From the NCBI GenBank assembly GCA_037179335.1, contig JAKZHN010000027.1, forward strand, positions 124,001 to 188,000: 64,000 nucleotides of DNA, written 5' to 3'. Positions 38,501 to 49,875 of the stretch are shown here, piece by piece; positions within the stretch are counted from its first letter, which is position 1, and every line of letters starts with the position of its first letter. This DNA comes from Cyclaneusma minus. Lineage: Eukaryota > Ascomycota > Leotiomycetes > Marthamycetales > Marthamycetaceae. The notes under the pieces were generated by a model, which was not told where the DNA came from, did no database searches, and saw nothing but the letters and a program-made list of their open reading frames with translations. The position numbers and the translations under genes were made by a program.

Positions 38501-39814
38501 TTTTAATTTATTTAAAAATTTCTAGCAAATATAATAAATATATAAAAGCTATATTTAAAAAACTATAAAACATTTTATAAAAAAAAGCAAATGCAAATTT
38601 AAAATAAATAAAATTTAATTTTAAATTTTATAATAAAAAAACAATATATATATATAAAATTGAAAAGAATACGCGCTATTTAAAAATAGCCTATGCTAAT
38701 TATATATATATAATTGCAATTATTTTTAAACTAAGCCAATTTCTATAAGCAATTTATTTTAAAATACAATAAAATTATATTATTTATAATTAATTTGCTT
38801 ATTAGCAATATAAATGGCAAAACAAAAGACCTAGTTAAATAGCTTTTAAAAATACAAAAGGCTTTTTGATATATTAAAAATATATTTGCAAATAAATTAA
38901 TATTGCAATATTTTAATTTTATAAAATATTTGCAATGTTGAAAATTTAAAAATAATTAAAAAATTAAAAAATTTTAATGCAATATTATTAATATTTAATA
39001 GCCTTTTAATTTTGCAAATTAATTAGCGCAAAATTAATATATTAAATATATAATATTAAATTGCTTGCAATTATAAAGCTTTCTTAATATTAAAAGCAAT
39101 ATATTAAAATTGCATATTATAAAATTTAAATATCTTTAAATTATAATAATTTGCGCTATTTTATAAATATAAAAAAAATTAATAAATATTAAGCAAAATA
39201 AATTATAAAATTGGAATTTTATAATTTTAATATTAAATATATTACGAAAATTAAAAACTCTGCTAATGTTTTATTTTATAAATTAAATTATAAAAAAATA
39301 CTAAAAAATGCTTAAATAAAAATATTAAAATTTGTTTTATTAATATTATAGCAAAAATTTCGCGATTTATTTAATTATACGCCAAATATATAATATAACC
39401 GCTTTTGCAAATACAGTAATTACATTTTAGTTAAATTTATTAAATTGGAAACTCAATATTGCACGCTTTATTTGCGCATTATAAATGCAAATTTTCAAAT
39501 AAAAAAGTGTATTTTATTTAAATTATGAGAATTTAAAAATCAAAATAATTAAAATAAATTTTACAATTATTTTTAAAAATTAAAAGAATAATAAATATAT
39601 AATAAAAATACAAAGCCAATTTATATTACGCAAACACAAATAACAGCAATTTAAATATAATATATTATATAAAAAAAACAAATCATATATTTTTACGGCA
39701 AATATACTATGCAATAAAGTTTTATATATTTATTAGAATAGTAAATTAGCAGGCTATTTTAAAATAAATTAAATATTAAGTTTAATTTATTGCAAATATT
39801 ATTAGCTAAATATA

Positions 39815-39863
39815 AAAATTAAAATATAAAAATTAAAATATAAAAATTAAAATATAAAATTAT
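39815..39863. repeat. Short AT tandem repeat
   Basis: About three to four copies of a 14-bp unit (ATATAAAAATTAAA) inside the retrotransposon. Confidence 0.6.
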
Positions 39864-42576
39864 ATATACAATTGCTATATTTGCTAATAAAATAAAACCC
39901 GCCGCTATATATTTTATAGCCAATTATAATTTTTGCTTTTAATTAATAAATTATAAATATATTTTTTATAAACTTTTATTACAAATTTGCCAAAATTATA
40001 ATATATAGGCAAAATATACAATATTATTTTAATAATAATAAATTATTATATCAAACTTATATAATTTATATATATAATTAAAAATATTAATATATAATTT
40101 CTAATAAAAATGTTTTTAATAAAATTATTTATTTTATAATTGTTTTAAACTTATTATATTTAATTATAGCTTTTTATTTATTAGCGTATCATAGAAAGCT
40201 TTTTGCTATAAATTCTATATAATATGCAAATATAATATTATATTTTATTTTTAAATAAATAGGCAAATAAATTAAATTTTAAAAGTTTATATATAATATT
40301 ACTGCAATAATAAAAAAACAAATTAAGCAATTTAATTAGCTATAGCAAAATTCGCCTATGGAAATACAAAGTAAAAAATACTGGAATTTTTTCTTTTTTT
40401 ATAATATACAAATATTATTTGCAGATTAATATTTTTATGGAATTTATAAAAATTAAAATAGTTCATATAAAAATATAAAAATAAAATACAATATAGCAAA
40501 TATACGCTATTGCAAAAATTAGAAAAATGCTATTAATAAATATATAAAGCAATATGCAAAAAAGCATAAAATTTTAAATTTTAATAAAACAAAATCAATT
40601 TTTTATTTATTAAAAATATATATTTTAAAATTAAAAAGCTAATAAAAACAATTAATTTTCTTTTCTATTATTAAAAAAAATAAAAGCCCAAGTCTATTAT
40701 TTAAAATTTCTATTTGGATTTTAATTAAAGCAATTATATCATATTTTTTATATTAGCTTTTTAAAATCCGCTAAAGCATTTTAAAGTAGCATATATAAAT
40801 TATGCTTTGCAATTTCTGTTTTTAAAAATAATAACAAATTAAAAAGTAAAAAAATCATAATATATAAAAAAACCCAAAAACGGCTAATTTATATTTTGCA
40901 TATATTGAAAAAATTGGAATTAAAATTGGAATTAAATACTAATTTAAAAAAAACTTTAAAAATACCCTAGTAATTTTAAGCAAATTTGTAAAAAAAATAT
41001 CAAAACTAAATTATAATAATAATAGAAGAATTATAAAAAGGGCGCAGATTTGTTTTTTTTTAAAAAAAAACTTTAATTTTGTATTTAACTAAAACTTGCC
41101 TAATTATATATAATAGCAAGCAAAAGCAAAAATAAAAATATTTAAAAACTAAAAATATAAATCTAATTATTTTTTTATATTTAAATTATATATTATAAAG
41201 AATTAAATTAAAAAATTAAAAAATTAAATAAACAAATTAATTTATTTAAAAATTAAAAATTGTATAAATAAAAACTATACATTTTATATATTAAATAATT
41301 CAATTAAAAAAGAAATATATAAAAATAAAATTAATTAATAAAATCAAAAAATTTATAGTATTTTAAATAAAATTAGCAATTAATTCCAATTTGCGTATAT
41401 TAAATCCATAATTTTTATATTTTATATTATATTGCTAAAGGGTTTTTTTATATTAAATAAAATATTATGAAACAAATAATTAAAAATGTAATTTATTTAT
41501 ATTTTAATTAAATATGCGCAAAAGAATATAGAAAATAAATTTATTAAATAGTATTAATTGCTATATGCATTAAAATATAAATTGCGAAAATAATTTTAAT
41601 TATTGCAATTATTGCAATTATAATATTTTTAAAAATATTGCGTATTTTATATTTTTAAAAAATATAAATTTTAAAGCAAAAAAACCCCCGGCAGTTTTTA
41701 TATTATTTTTTAACTAAATTAATTTAGCATTATAAACAGCGTATTAGTTTTTAGAAAAAACTTAAATTTTAATATAATAATAGCAGTAAAATATAAAGGC
41801 ATTGTAAATTTTATTAAATCAAAACATTTAAATAATAGGAATTTATACAATAATAAATTAATTAATAGAAAAAAGTAAAAAAATAAAAATATGCATTTAT
41901 TATATAGTAAAAGAATTTATAATTACCGCAATAATAACTGTATCTAAAATTATTTGCGGCCTCATTATAAATATAAAAAATATTGCAAAAAGAAATTGCA
42001 AAAGAATTCTGCGCACACTAAACGCAAATGCAAATTCAAAGCGCAAAAAAGCTTTGAATAAAAGCGCAATTCAAATTCTGCGGCGAAATTGCAAATTTAG
42101 CATTGCTATTATTGCTATAATTACAGCCAGCAGTTCTATTATATAAATATTAAAAAATATTAAAAAATATTGCAATTAGAAACACTAAAGGCTATAATTT
42201 TTTTTTAAAAAAAATAAAAATAAAATAAAAGGAATTTAATTTTCGCTAAAAAGGCGTATATTAAAAAAATTATATAAAAGCAATAATAAAAAGCTTAATA
42301 GAAGCAGAAAAGCGTGCTTTATATAAATAAAGTCTTTAGTAAATTTTAATATAATCGCTATAAAAAAAACGCTAAAAAGGTCAAAAAAGAATTCGAAGTT
42401 GAAAATGCAATTAAAGGCTAATATACTACTATTATAAAAAGCGTATAATGCGCGTATAAGAAAAAAAAAGCAGAGAATTAAAAAAACCTTAAAATTAATT
42501 ATTTGAAATAAGCCGCCGCTATATTAGTCTTTTTGCATTTGCAAAAAAAGCATACGCGGAAATTAATATAATATAT

Positions 42577-42899
42577 ACAAAATTAACAAAATTAACAAAA
42601 TTAACAAAATTAACAAAATTAACAAAATTAACAAAATTAACAAAATTAACAAAATCAACAAAATCAACAAAATCAACAAAATTAACAAAATTAATAAAAT
42701 TAATAAACTTAATAAAATTAATAAACTTAATAAACTTAATAATGTTAATAAAGTTAATAAAATTGATAAAGTTAATAAAATTAATAAAATTAATAAAATT
42801 AATAAAATTAATAAAATTAATAAAATTAATAAAATTAATAAAATTAATAAAATTAATAAAATTAATAAAATTAATAAAATTAATAAAATTAATAAAATT
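42577..42899. repeat. 9-bp tandem array (AAAATTAAC / AAAATTAAT)
   Basis: About 35 head-to-tail copies. The first part reads ACAAAATTA, the middle is mixed, and the last part is uniformly ATAAAATTA. It lies between the pol relics and the 3' LTR of the retrotransposon. The C-to-T gradient along the array suggests that RIP or point mutation converted one end and the change was then copied along it. Confidence 0.9.
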
Positions 42900-43238
42900 C
42901 TAAAAATTCTAATAAAATTTAATAAAATTAATAAAATTCTAATAAAATTTAATATATAAAAAAATAAAATTTAAAAAAATAAACGCAATTGAATGCAAAT
43001 TAAGAAATAATTTAATAGCAATAGTATAAATTATACATTAAAATTAAGGCTTTAAAAAATTAAATAATAATAAATTTAAAAATAATCATTAGTAATAGCG
43101 AGTTAACAAAAAGTTATCAAATATACAATTAAAATAAAAGGCCGAAATTAATAACCAAAGCTTAAATATTAAATTGCCCAAGGGCGAAAATCCGTATTTA
43201 ATAGCATTAAAGCCCAAAGCTATAAAAAAGAACACAAT

Positions 43239-43467
43239 TATTATACGAGGCTAAAAAAAAATGCTTTGCGGGCATATTATAAAATATATGCATTAAAAAT
43301 ATATAAAAAATAAATATTGCTTATTAAAAAAAAACCAAGTAAAAATTTTAATATATAATATTTAAACGCTGCTATTTTCATTTAAAAAAGGCAGCAGCTA
43401 TTTTTTATAGCTAAGGAATATATACAACGCATTTTTATTTGCCAATTTATTTTTAACCATTGTGATA
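43239..43467 (+). repeat. 3' LTR
   Basis: Begins TATTATACGAGGC and ends CCATTGTGATA, followed by the GGATA duplication. Differences from the 5' LTR are mainly transitions. Confidence 0.82.
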
Positions 43468-44137
43468 GGATATTTAAAGCTTTTATATTTATAAAAAAAC
43501 GCTTCAATATAGTTTTAAAAATTCCAGGTGTTTTTTTAAATAATTTTTTTAGCTATTTGAAATTGCTTTTTTTAGAATTTATAATTTTTTTATAATATCC
43601 ATTTTTTATTAATTGCCAGAAATGACGATTTTAAACCTGCCAAATCTATACCTTTTGGCAAATGCTGCTATTAGCATTTTATAATTATTATTTATTTTAT
43701 AGCATTTAATAGCACAATTAAAAAGCGTAATACAAATGCTTTTATTAATTCCAAATATTTTAGAAATATTTTTCCAAAGGGTTTTATAAAAAACTCGTTT
43801 ATAAATAATATTATATTTATAATAGTTTAAAAGCTTTGGTATAGATAATTTAAAAAGCAATAAAGTAATAGGAAATTTGGATTTTAAGCCTTTGAAATTG
43901 GCAGGCAGTTTTTCTACTAATATTAAAATAGCAAAAAAATGCTATTGAAATAAAAGAAATTAAGCATAAAAAAAGCAATAAATAGAACAACAGCCATATT
44001 TGGATAAATATTAAATTTTTAGTAAATTTTTATAAAACGCGCTAAGAGTCGCGTTTTAAAAGTCACGATATGGGCCCAGTTGGTATTGTGGATTTTTATA
44101 ATTTAATTGGCTAAATTTATGGTTCCACAGGAGTTTA

Positions 44138-44225
44138 CTAAAATTTTTAATAAGGTGGTCACAGCTTTTTATTATTTAAGCACTAGAACTCAAATAGGAA
44201 ATCTCATACTTATGAACCGCACGAG
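44138..44225 (-). repeat. Right terminal inverted repeat
   Basis: Inverted partner of 33,325-33,412; normal-composition DNA resumes right after it with TAGGCATACC. Confidence 0.75.
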
Positions 44226-47200
44226 TAGGCATACCTGGAAGCCGGTAAGATATGTACGATGCGATCGAGCCACTTACCACTATTGCTTCAGCCGGACCGC
44301 CCTCGGTCGCACAGCATCTCCAGACTCCAGTCGACCCCCGTCAACCTCGAGCACCTGGACACCGCCGACGATGGGCGCACGTGAATCCAGCACACCGAAG
44401 TCGGATTCACCAGGTCCAGGAGGAGCTGTCATTCTCACTTCTTCAATCGCCTCCCGCTTTGAAACCAATCTCTTCGAGCTCTCGTTTCCGCCGGCAAGGC
44501 GCTTCCATATTCGGGAACTCAACGTTACATCTCGCTGCCAAACTTGCCTGGTAAGCCCTCTATCGGCTATACCTACCTCACCGCGGGGCTCTGCAGCCTT
44601 TTCGCAGAAAGTGCCAGGAGCTGAGGCGGAAGCGGCTGCGAAACCTGCTTTTTCGATCAGCCAACCGCGGAAAGTGAGTGCTCTGCTTCGACATCTCTCA
44701 TGTCCCTGTCTCGTTTCCCGGTGTCTTCAAATGGTCATCGGCAACCCACGATTAGTAGAGAGCCGGAAGTGCTTGACTAGAATGAGCATGCTATACCTTT
44801 CCGATCACGGAGCTGGCAAGCACCATCAGTTCCGATGTCCCAACATCTCTTTCTCGCCTCTGGGCGTCACTCATGGTAGTGGCTGTCAGTCAGCAGCTCC
44901 TATTCGTGTATAGGGGGTGATCTCCAGAAGCTCCGCTGTATGTAAGTGTGATCGATTCAATTCTGTCTCTCGATCCATCGTGTTGTATGTGCTGCATTTT
45001 TCTTTGCTTGGCATATAACGCCATGCTCCGCCATCTTATGGAATGCTTTTGTTATAACGATAGCACATTTTCACCTGTCACGGCAGGCGCATCCCAAACC
45101 AATGTGGGCACGGCATGCAACGTGAGCATACCAAGGACCGAATCCCGGTTACAAGAATTGCGGATGACCCCAGACCATGCTGTTCCCCCACCCCTAGGTG
45201 ACGAGCGCCACCGGGAAAAGCATCAAACACACCAAGCCGGCATGGAACGCTCCATTCAGAGATATACCCGGTCACAGATCTTTCATCAAATCGTGGCAGG
45301 TATGTGTTTCCTGCTATTTCGCCAAATTCCCCACGCATTCATTGATATGCGGCTTCTCGTCTGACCACTCATTTATAAGACAAAAGCGTTACACTGACAG
45401 ATGCAATTCCGGTACAAGAAGCGGTAAGCCACATTCTCCGCCACGCGGTGACCACGCCTGGGAGACAAACTACCTGAGACAAAGTTTCCGGGATGGGTAC
45501 AGCAGGCCATCTCTTGTAGATTGCCTCAATTTGCCCGTTTCAGGGGGCCTTCAATACTCCGGGATGCAGGACACAGACGCTGTTGTGCTGCTTCCGGAAG
45601 CACATGTTTTTTTTCGAAATTATACTTCATTCTCCGATGTCCAATAGGGATTCTGTTTCTTGTGTCCAATGCAGCTCTCGTGCGCAACTTACTGGGTTGA
45701 CGGGCCGCTTGAAGGAGCAAAGATGGGTTGAGGGTCCACATACTTGTGTCCGTTATATCTGCAAGCCCTCGGTCATCGATAATACCAATTCACCGGTATC
45801 AAGTACCCAGGTACTTACTGATCGATCGACCGCTGCCATTCAAGATAGAAAGGCTTTGCCGCTTTCTGACGTTGCGCAACCCGGGGAGAAAAGGGAATAC
45901 TACACCGAGCGGAGGCCTTTGCTATTAGAAGAAGAAGCTCCTGTCCACACCTCATCTGCCGTACGAGCACGAAATTAAGTCTGCTTCATAGGTCATCACG
46001 GCCAGGCCGACGACCGACATAACCCCAAGCACATTCTTGAGTCGTCTTCGGAAAAGTGGAGCGACATTGGTGTTTCTTCAGGTTATATTGATAGTGAGTG
46101 GAGAAAACTCGAACGAATGATACTATTTCTGGGATTTGCACTACTACTAATAAAGAAAGCTCGCAGAACAGCAGGGAAAATCGCAAATCGATATTTGACA
46201 GGGTCCAGAAATCCTGTTTCTCTGCAATGAATCTGAAGGTCAGGTGACGTCTTCTTCGAGCATACTCCACACACACATCGGAATCCAGGGCGACTTCAGC
46301 GGTTGCAAGCCCCGAGTCGGCAGCCATGGGCCGAAAGCCCTGATTTCGTGGCTTTTCCCCAGTTCTCGAGTAAACTTGACGATGCTCGGTGAAAGATACC
46401 CTGGCTGGACCCTGGCAATCTGTTTGATCACAGTGAAGCTGGATGCATGGATCGCAGACCGGTGTGGCTGCCTGGTAGTGTCTGCTCGTGAACTCGCCTG
46501 CAAGGATCGCTCAGATCTACAGCGGTGGGTGGGCAGTAGCCGGGCACCACCACGGCTCGACATGCCGGTTCGCGGGTAGCCGGCTGAGATACAAGGTGAA
46601 TGGGGGCCGGGGCGCAATCGTCGATTCAATTCAAATGTTCTTCAACGACACCGACTCTGTGCGCTCAAGCCGCAAGATCCACCAACATCCCCTCGTCTCC
46701 TGCCGCTATAGACCTAAAAACCACCTCGATTTGGAAAACCAACATCTTGGACCCCGCACGAAAAAGCACTCGCCAACAACTGCCACCGATGTTGGAGGCA
46801 ACCGCGCGCTCAAACATTATTGAGCCTCTCCACCGCTTGCACAATCGTCAGACCAAACCCTGACACTCTGACACTCTGGCACTCTCGGTCCTCCCTCATA
46901 CAATATGCCCATACCTATTCCTCCGCGCTTAATATCCGAAGCAGCTTGCGTTTCGCGTCCAGGTCAACCACCAGAAATGCAATCAAAAACTACGCACGAG
47001 CACCGACCGAAGCTAGTCGATCTTATGCTGTAGCCCTGTCTGCTAAGACCCCATTCGGCTTTCGTCTCGGGTTTCCCGCTGCTAAGTAGCTTGGGTGACT
47101 AGTCAGGGTCGCAAGCTACCGCCTGCCACATGATTTCAATTCCAACGACTTCGGCACGGACTGTAGAACGACATCACAACTGAGCAGGTTCAGTGTTGAT

Positions 47201-48412
47201 GAATTATTGGCTGAATATACCCTCCCCCGCAAGTACCTACACACGGACCTTGTTCGTAACGAACCGATGTCCCGAGCGTCGACCTGCCGTGGCTGTTAAG
47301 CAATGTTAAGGGCTGGGCGGTCTGGGATTGTGCTTGGTCGAGTACGTGGTGATGGACCGAAAATGAAAGCGGCACGGGGATGCTGGATGAGGGAGAGGAA
47401 TCCGGGATGGGGAATGCGAGATCGAGATTGGGATGGCATGGACGTGATAGGCACGTGCTTGCTTATCAGTGAGTGAGTGATGAAAATGATGTCTTAGTTG
47501 ATTCTTCAAGATTGAGAAGGAGGAATGATTGGCATGTGACATTCTCAATGGATACTCGAAGATGAATGTCTCGGGCGAATAGTGCACCAGACTACGTGAT
47601 TCGGACTATTACATGCCAGCTGCGATATAGAAGTTGGGATGCCGTGCGGTTGTTATGTTGGATGGGGGCGGACTTGTGTCTCGACGAAGGGCAACACCTG
47701 GTTGGTGGACAATTCATGCTCCGAAGCGCTTTGTTACTCTAGGGTATTTTAGAGTATAGGCAATATGCGGCTCTCTGATATTGTCTGGGAAGACGAAACT
47801 GCTCTGGGTTTCTTGTTGGATGAGAAAGATCGGATGAAGTGTTGGGCGTGGGGGTGAGGAAGGTGCTGGAAATGTCATCTTTCTGGGCGAGTTTTAGGGG
47901 CGGGGCGAGTCGGCGAGGCGGACTGGGGGCTGAGGGGGCGGGCGGTTATGTTGGTGGCTTCGTACCTGCATTGCAGGCAGGCAGACTCGGAGGAGGAGGA
48001 GGTGTGTTGAGTGAGCTGTTTGTGTCGGAATGTCCGTTGACGATGGCTGACACTCGGCCTTTGAGGCTTCGGAGGGAACAGCGACGCGGGGCCCCACGCG
48101 AGCGGTACCGGGCGAGACAGGTTTGGGGAACTTGACAGATACTCTTGGAGAATGACGTACTCCGGTGTGTAGTCTGACTTTCCTGGATGGGGGGAGATGG
48201 GGGTATGAGGACTTGGGGTTTGGCAGGCTTCGGGGATTCGGGCCGGGAAATGCTCTTGTGTGATGCCTTGGGGTTGCGTTTTAGGCTTTCTTGGGCTGGG
48301 GAATGCGACGTGCTTCTGTGATCATGATTGATGGTGGTGCTTGGGGCCTAAAAGGAGAGAGATGTCTTTACCGAGGCGTTGCTGGCCGTTCGGCTTTTTG
48401 GTGTCCGTGGAG
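44226..48412. other. Gene-poor region between two transposable elements
   Basis: Balanced composition, but no gene I can support. ORFs up to about 130 codons occur on both strands, and the 268-codon frame from 44,107 begins inside the inverted repeat. None shows a conserved motif or a clean exon join. The stretch 47,840-48,130 is G-rich with a (GGA)n run. It may hold decayed genes or non-coding transcripts. Confidence 0.4.
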
Positions 48413-48670
48413 TAATTTTTTTAACGGTAATTTACTGGCATGCCCTAAGAAAGTTTCGTAGTTACCGGGATACCCTACCAAGTTTTATTTATTATCAGAA
48501 TATCCTAAAAACAGGTCCTTTTATAAAAAATCTTTAATTTTATATTTTTAAAGCTATTTTAAAATTACAATTAATTTTGGGCCTTGCTAAATCTACAATC
48601 CAAATTTTCCAATTTACAACGCGCTAAGCCTAATTGGATAAAGCGCCAAGGACACGGTCCATTAAATAAG
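48413..48670 (+). repeat. Left long terminal inverted repeat
   Basis: Pairs with 49,250-49,454. The left arm has an extra AT-rich insert near 48,515-48,580 that the right arm lacks. Confidence 0.72.
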
Positions 48671-49249
48671 TAAAAATAATTTTATATTATTTGGACTGGT
48701 TTTTTAGCTATTTGAGTCGGGATTTTACGCTATTTCAATTAATTCTAAATCATTTATATATTTCCAAGCCATTTAAATTAATTCCAAGCTATTTTGAATT
48801 ATTTCCAAGCTATTCTAATTGCAATTCAGCCTTTGCGCAGCTTTAATTTCAGCTTTTAGCTTTAAGCTTAAATATCCAGCTCAATATCCAGCTCCAAGCT
48901 CCAAGCTCCAGCTTTAGCTTTAGTGCATGTGTATTAAGGTCCGGAGAAGACAGCCTGGCATGCGTTATGGCGAGGGCGAGGGCGAGGGCAAGGGCGTAGA
49001 TAAGAGCGTAGGTGAGAGCTTGGCATAATATATTAGCTTGAATGTAAATAAATATTAGCGCGGGGACTTCTAACATGCGCTGCAGAGTGCGCAAGCCTGG
49101 AAATAAAGCTGCAGCTGCAGCTGGAGCAGCTGGAGCAGCTAAAGCTTGCGCCAAAGGGCCGGAGCCCTTTGCTAAAGCTGGGGCGTGGCAGTGATAATGG
49201 TGGTGGTGGTGGTGAATTGGCGGTTGCAATATTTGGATTTGATGCGGAG

Positions 49250-49454
49250 ACATTTAATGACCCGTGCCCTTGGCGCTTTATCTTATTAGGCTTAGCGCAT
49301 TGTAGATTGGAAAACTTGGATTGTAAATTTAGCAAAGCCCTTAATTTTTTATTAAAATATAGGGTATTCTGGTAATAAATAAAATTTGGTAGGGTATTCC
49401 GGTAATTATAAAACTTTTTTAGGGCATGCCAGTAAATTACCGTTAAAAAAATTA
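49250..49454 (-). repeat. Right long terminal inverted repeat
   Basis: Complement begins with the same TAATTTTTTTAACGG end and follows the left arm inward for about 200 bp. Confidence 0.72.
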
Positions 49455-49720
49455 AAATTCGAGGGCGCTTTATTGGTCGATTAAATTATATAAGCAATTC
49501 GCGATTTTTAAAAAATAATTAATAATTTCGAATAAAAATTAAAAGCTATAGCTAATTATAAATTTTGCCTTAAAGGTATAAGGGTTTTGAAACTGGTATT
49601 GCAAAAATTTCTCGTAATTTGGTAAAATTGCAGCCCTATACCGCTAGCTACATGTACGCTTGCTACGTGGATTTCTGGCCGACGGCCAGCCTCACCAAAC
49701 CACGTGACGCAGGTCAGCTG
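49455..49720. other. AT-rich remnant before the tandem array
   Basis: 49,455-49,620 has RIP-like composition; normal composition returns near 49,625. No gene. Confidence 0.4.
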
Positions 49721-49730
49721 CCCTTCCTAC

Positions 49731-49756
49731 CATATACCAATATCATAAATACCACC
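49731..49756 (+). promoter_or_regulatory. TATA-like region of array copy A
   Basis: CATAAATACCACCTGCGCTC followed by a C/T-rich leader corresponds in place and wording to the TATAAACCACC and TATATACCACC sites of copies C and D. Confidence 0.45.
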
Positions 49757-49875
49757 TGCGCTCCCCCTCTTTGGACTTCCTTTCTCTCTCTCTTTCATAC
49801 TTCGAAGTTTTCCACAGCTCAACCTCTGAAACCCACTCAACTTCACATATCCACCAGCCTCAATACTCGATCAAG

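Larger units (their letters stand above)
35298..43467 (+). mobile_element. RIP-degraded Ty3/Gypsy LTR retrotransposon, full length
   Basis: Direct LTRs (35,298-35,523 and 43,239-43,467) bound 8.17 kb, and the 5-bp sequence GGATA stands immediately outside both ends (35,293-35,297 and 43,468-43,472), a target-site duplication. Internal relics in sense order: a gag zinc knuckle at about 37,110-37,160 (KYYNSEKKELLVIAH, from a CxxCxxxxHxxxxC pattern) and reverse transcriptase at about 38,290-38,640 (FIKFNLKNIYYDIYI for the LDLKNAY block, then ILIYLKISS in the place of DDILIYS). Stops fill all frames. gag before RT and the RT type indicate Ty3/Gypsy. A 9-bp tandem array lies near its 3' end. Confidence 0.85.
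33325..44225. mobile_element. Inverted-repeat DNA element hosting an LTR retrotransposon
   Basis: The two ends of the AT-rich block are inverted copies of each other: CTCGTGCGGTTCATAAGTAT at 33,325 and its complement ending at 44,225, with matching sequence for about 85 bp inward (TTTCCTATTTGAGTTC, GTGCTTAA, TAATAAAAAGCT). TA lies directly outside both ends (33,323-33,324 and 44,226-44,227), a target duplication of the Tc1/mariner type. Removing the retrotransposon at 35,298-43,467 and one GGATA leaves a host element of about 2.7 kb. AT-rich open stretches (33,555-33,890 and 43,609-43,860, both minus) may be transposase remains, but no motif is recognisable. Confidence 0.72.
48413..49454. mobile_element. 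Non-autonomous inverted-repeat element (long-TIR MITE), 1.04 kb
   Basis: The left end TAATTTTTTTAACGGTAATT and the complement of the right end are identical over the first 35 bases or so (…TTACTGGCATGCCCTAA). Similarity continues for about 200 bp, including ACCGG(G/A)ATACCCTACCAA, TTGCTAAAT(C/T)TACAATCC and GCGCTAAGCCTAAT. TA (or TAA) at both edges is the probable target duplication. The centre has no transposase: it carries short tandem runs (TCCAAGC repeats near 48,890; GAGGGC repeats near 48,970; GTGGTG near 49,200). The ORFs at 48,849-49,335 are translations of these repeats. Confidence 0.8.

Noticed and set aside
42577..42899. CRISPR array or telomeric repeat
   Set aside because: 9-bp units without spacers in a eukaryotic retroelement; the unit is not TTAGGG-like.
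33325..44225. A Starship-type giant element or intact large DNA transposon
   Set aside because: The size is explained by an LTR element nested in a host element of about 2.7 kb; no DUF3435/tyrosine recombinase reading is visible.
44107..44913. 268-codon plus-strand ORF
   Set aside because: Starts inside the terminal inverted repeat of the transposon and shows no recognisable motif; competing frames are equally open.
48849..49335. ORFs inside the MITE
   Set aside because: They translate simple repeats (GAGGGC, GTGGTG, AGCTGG) and show no transposase motif.
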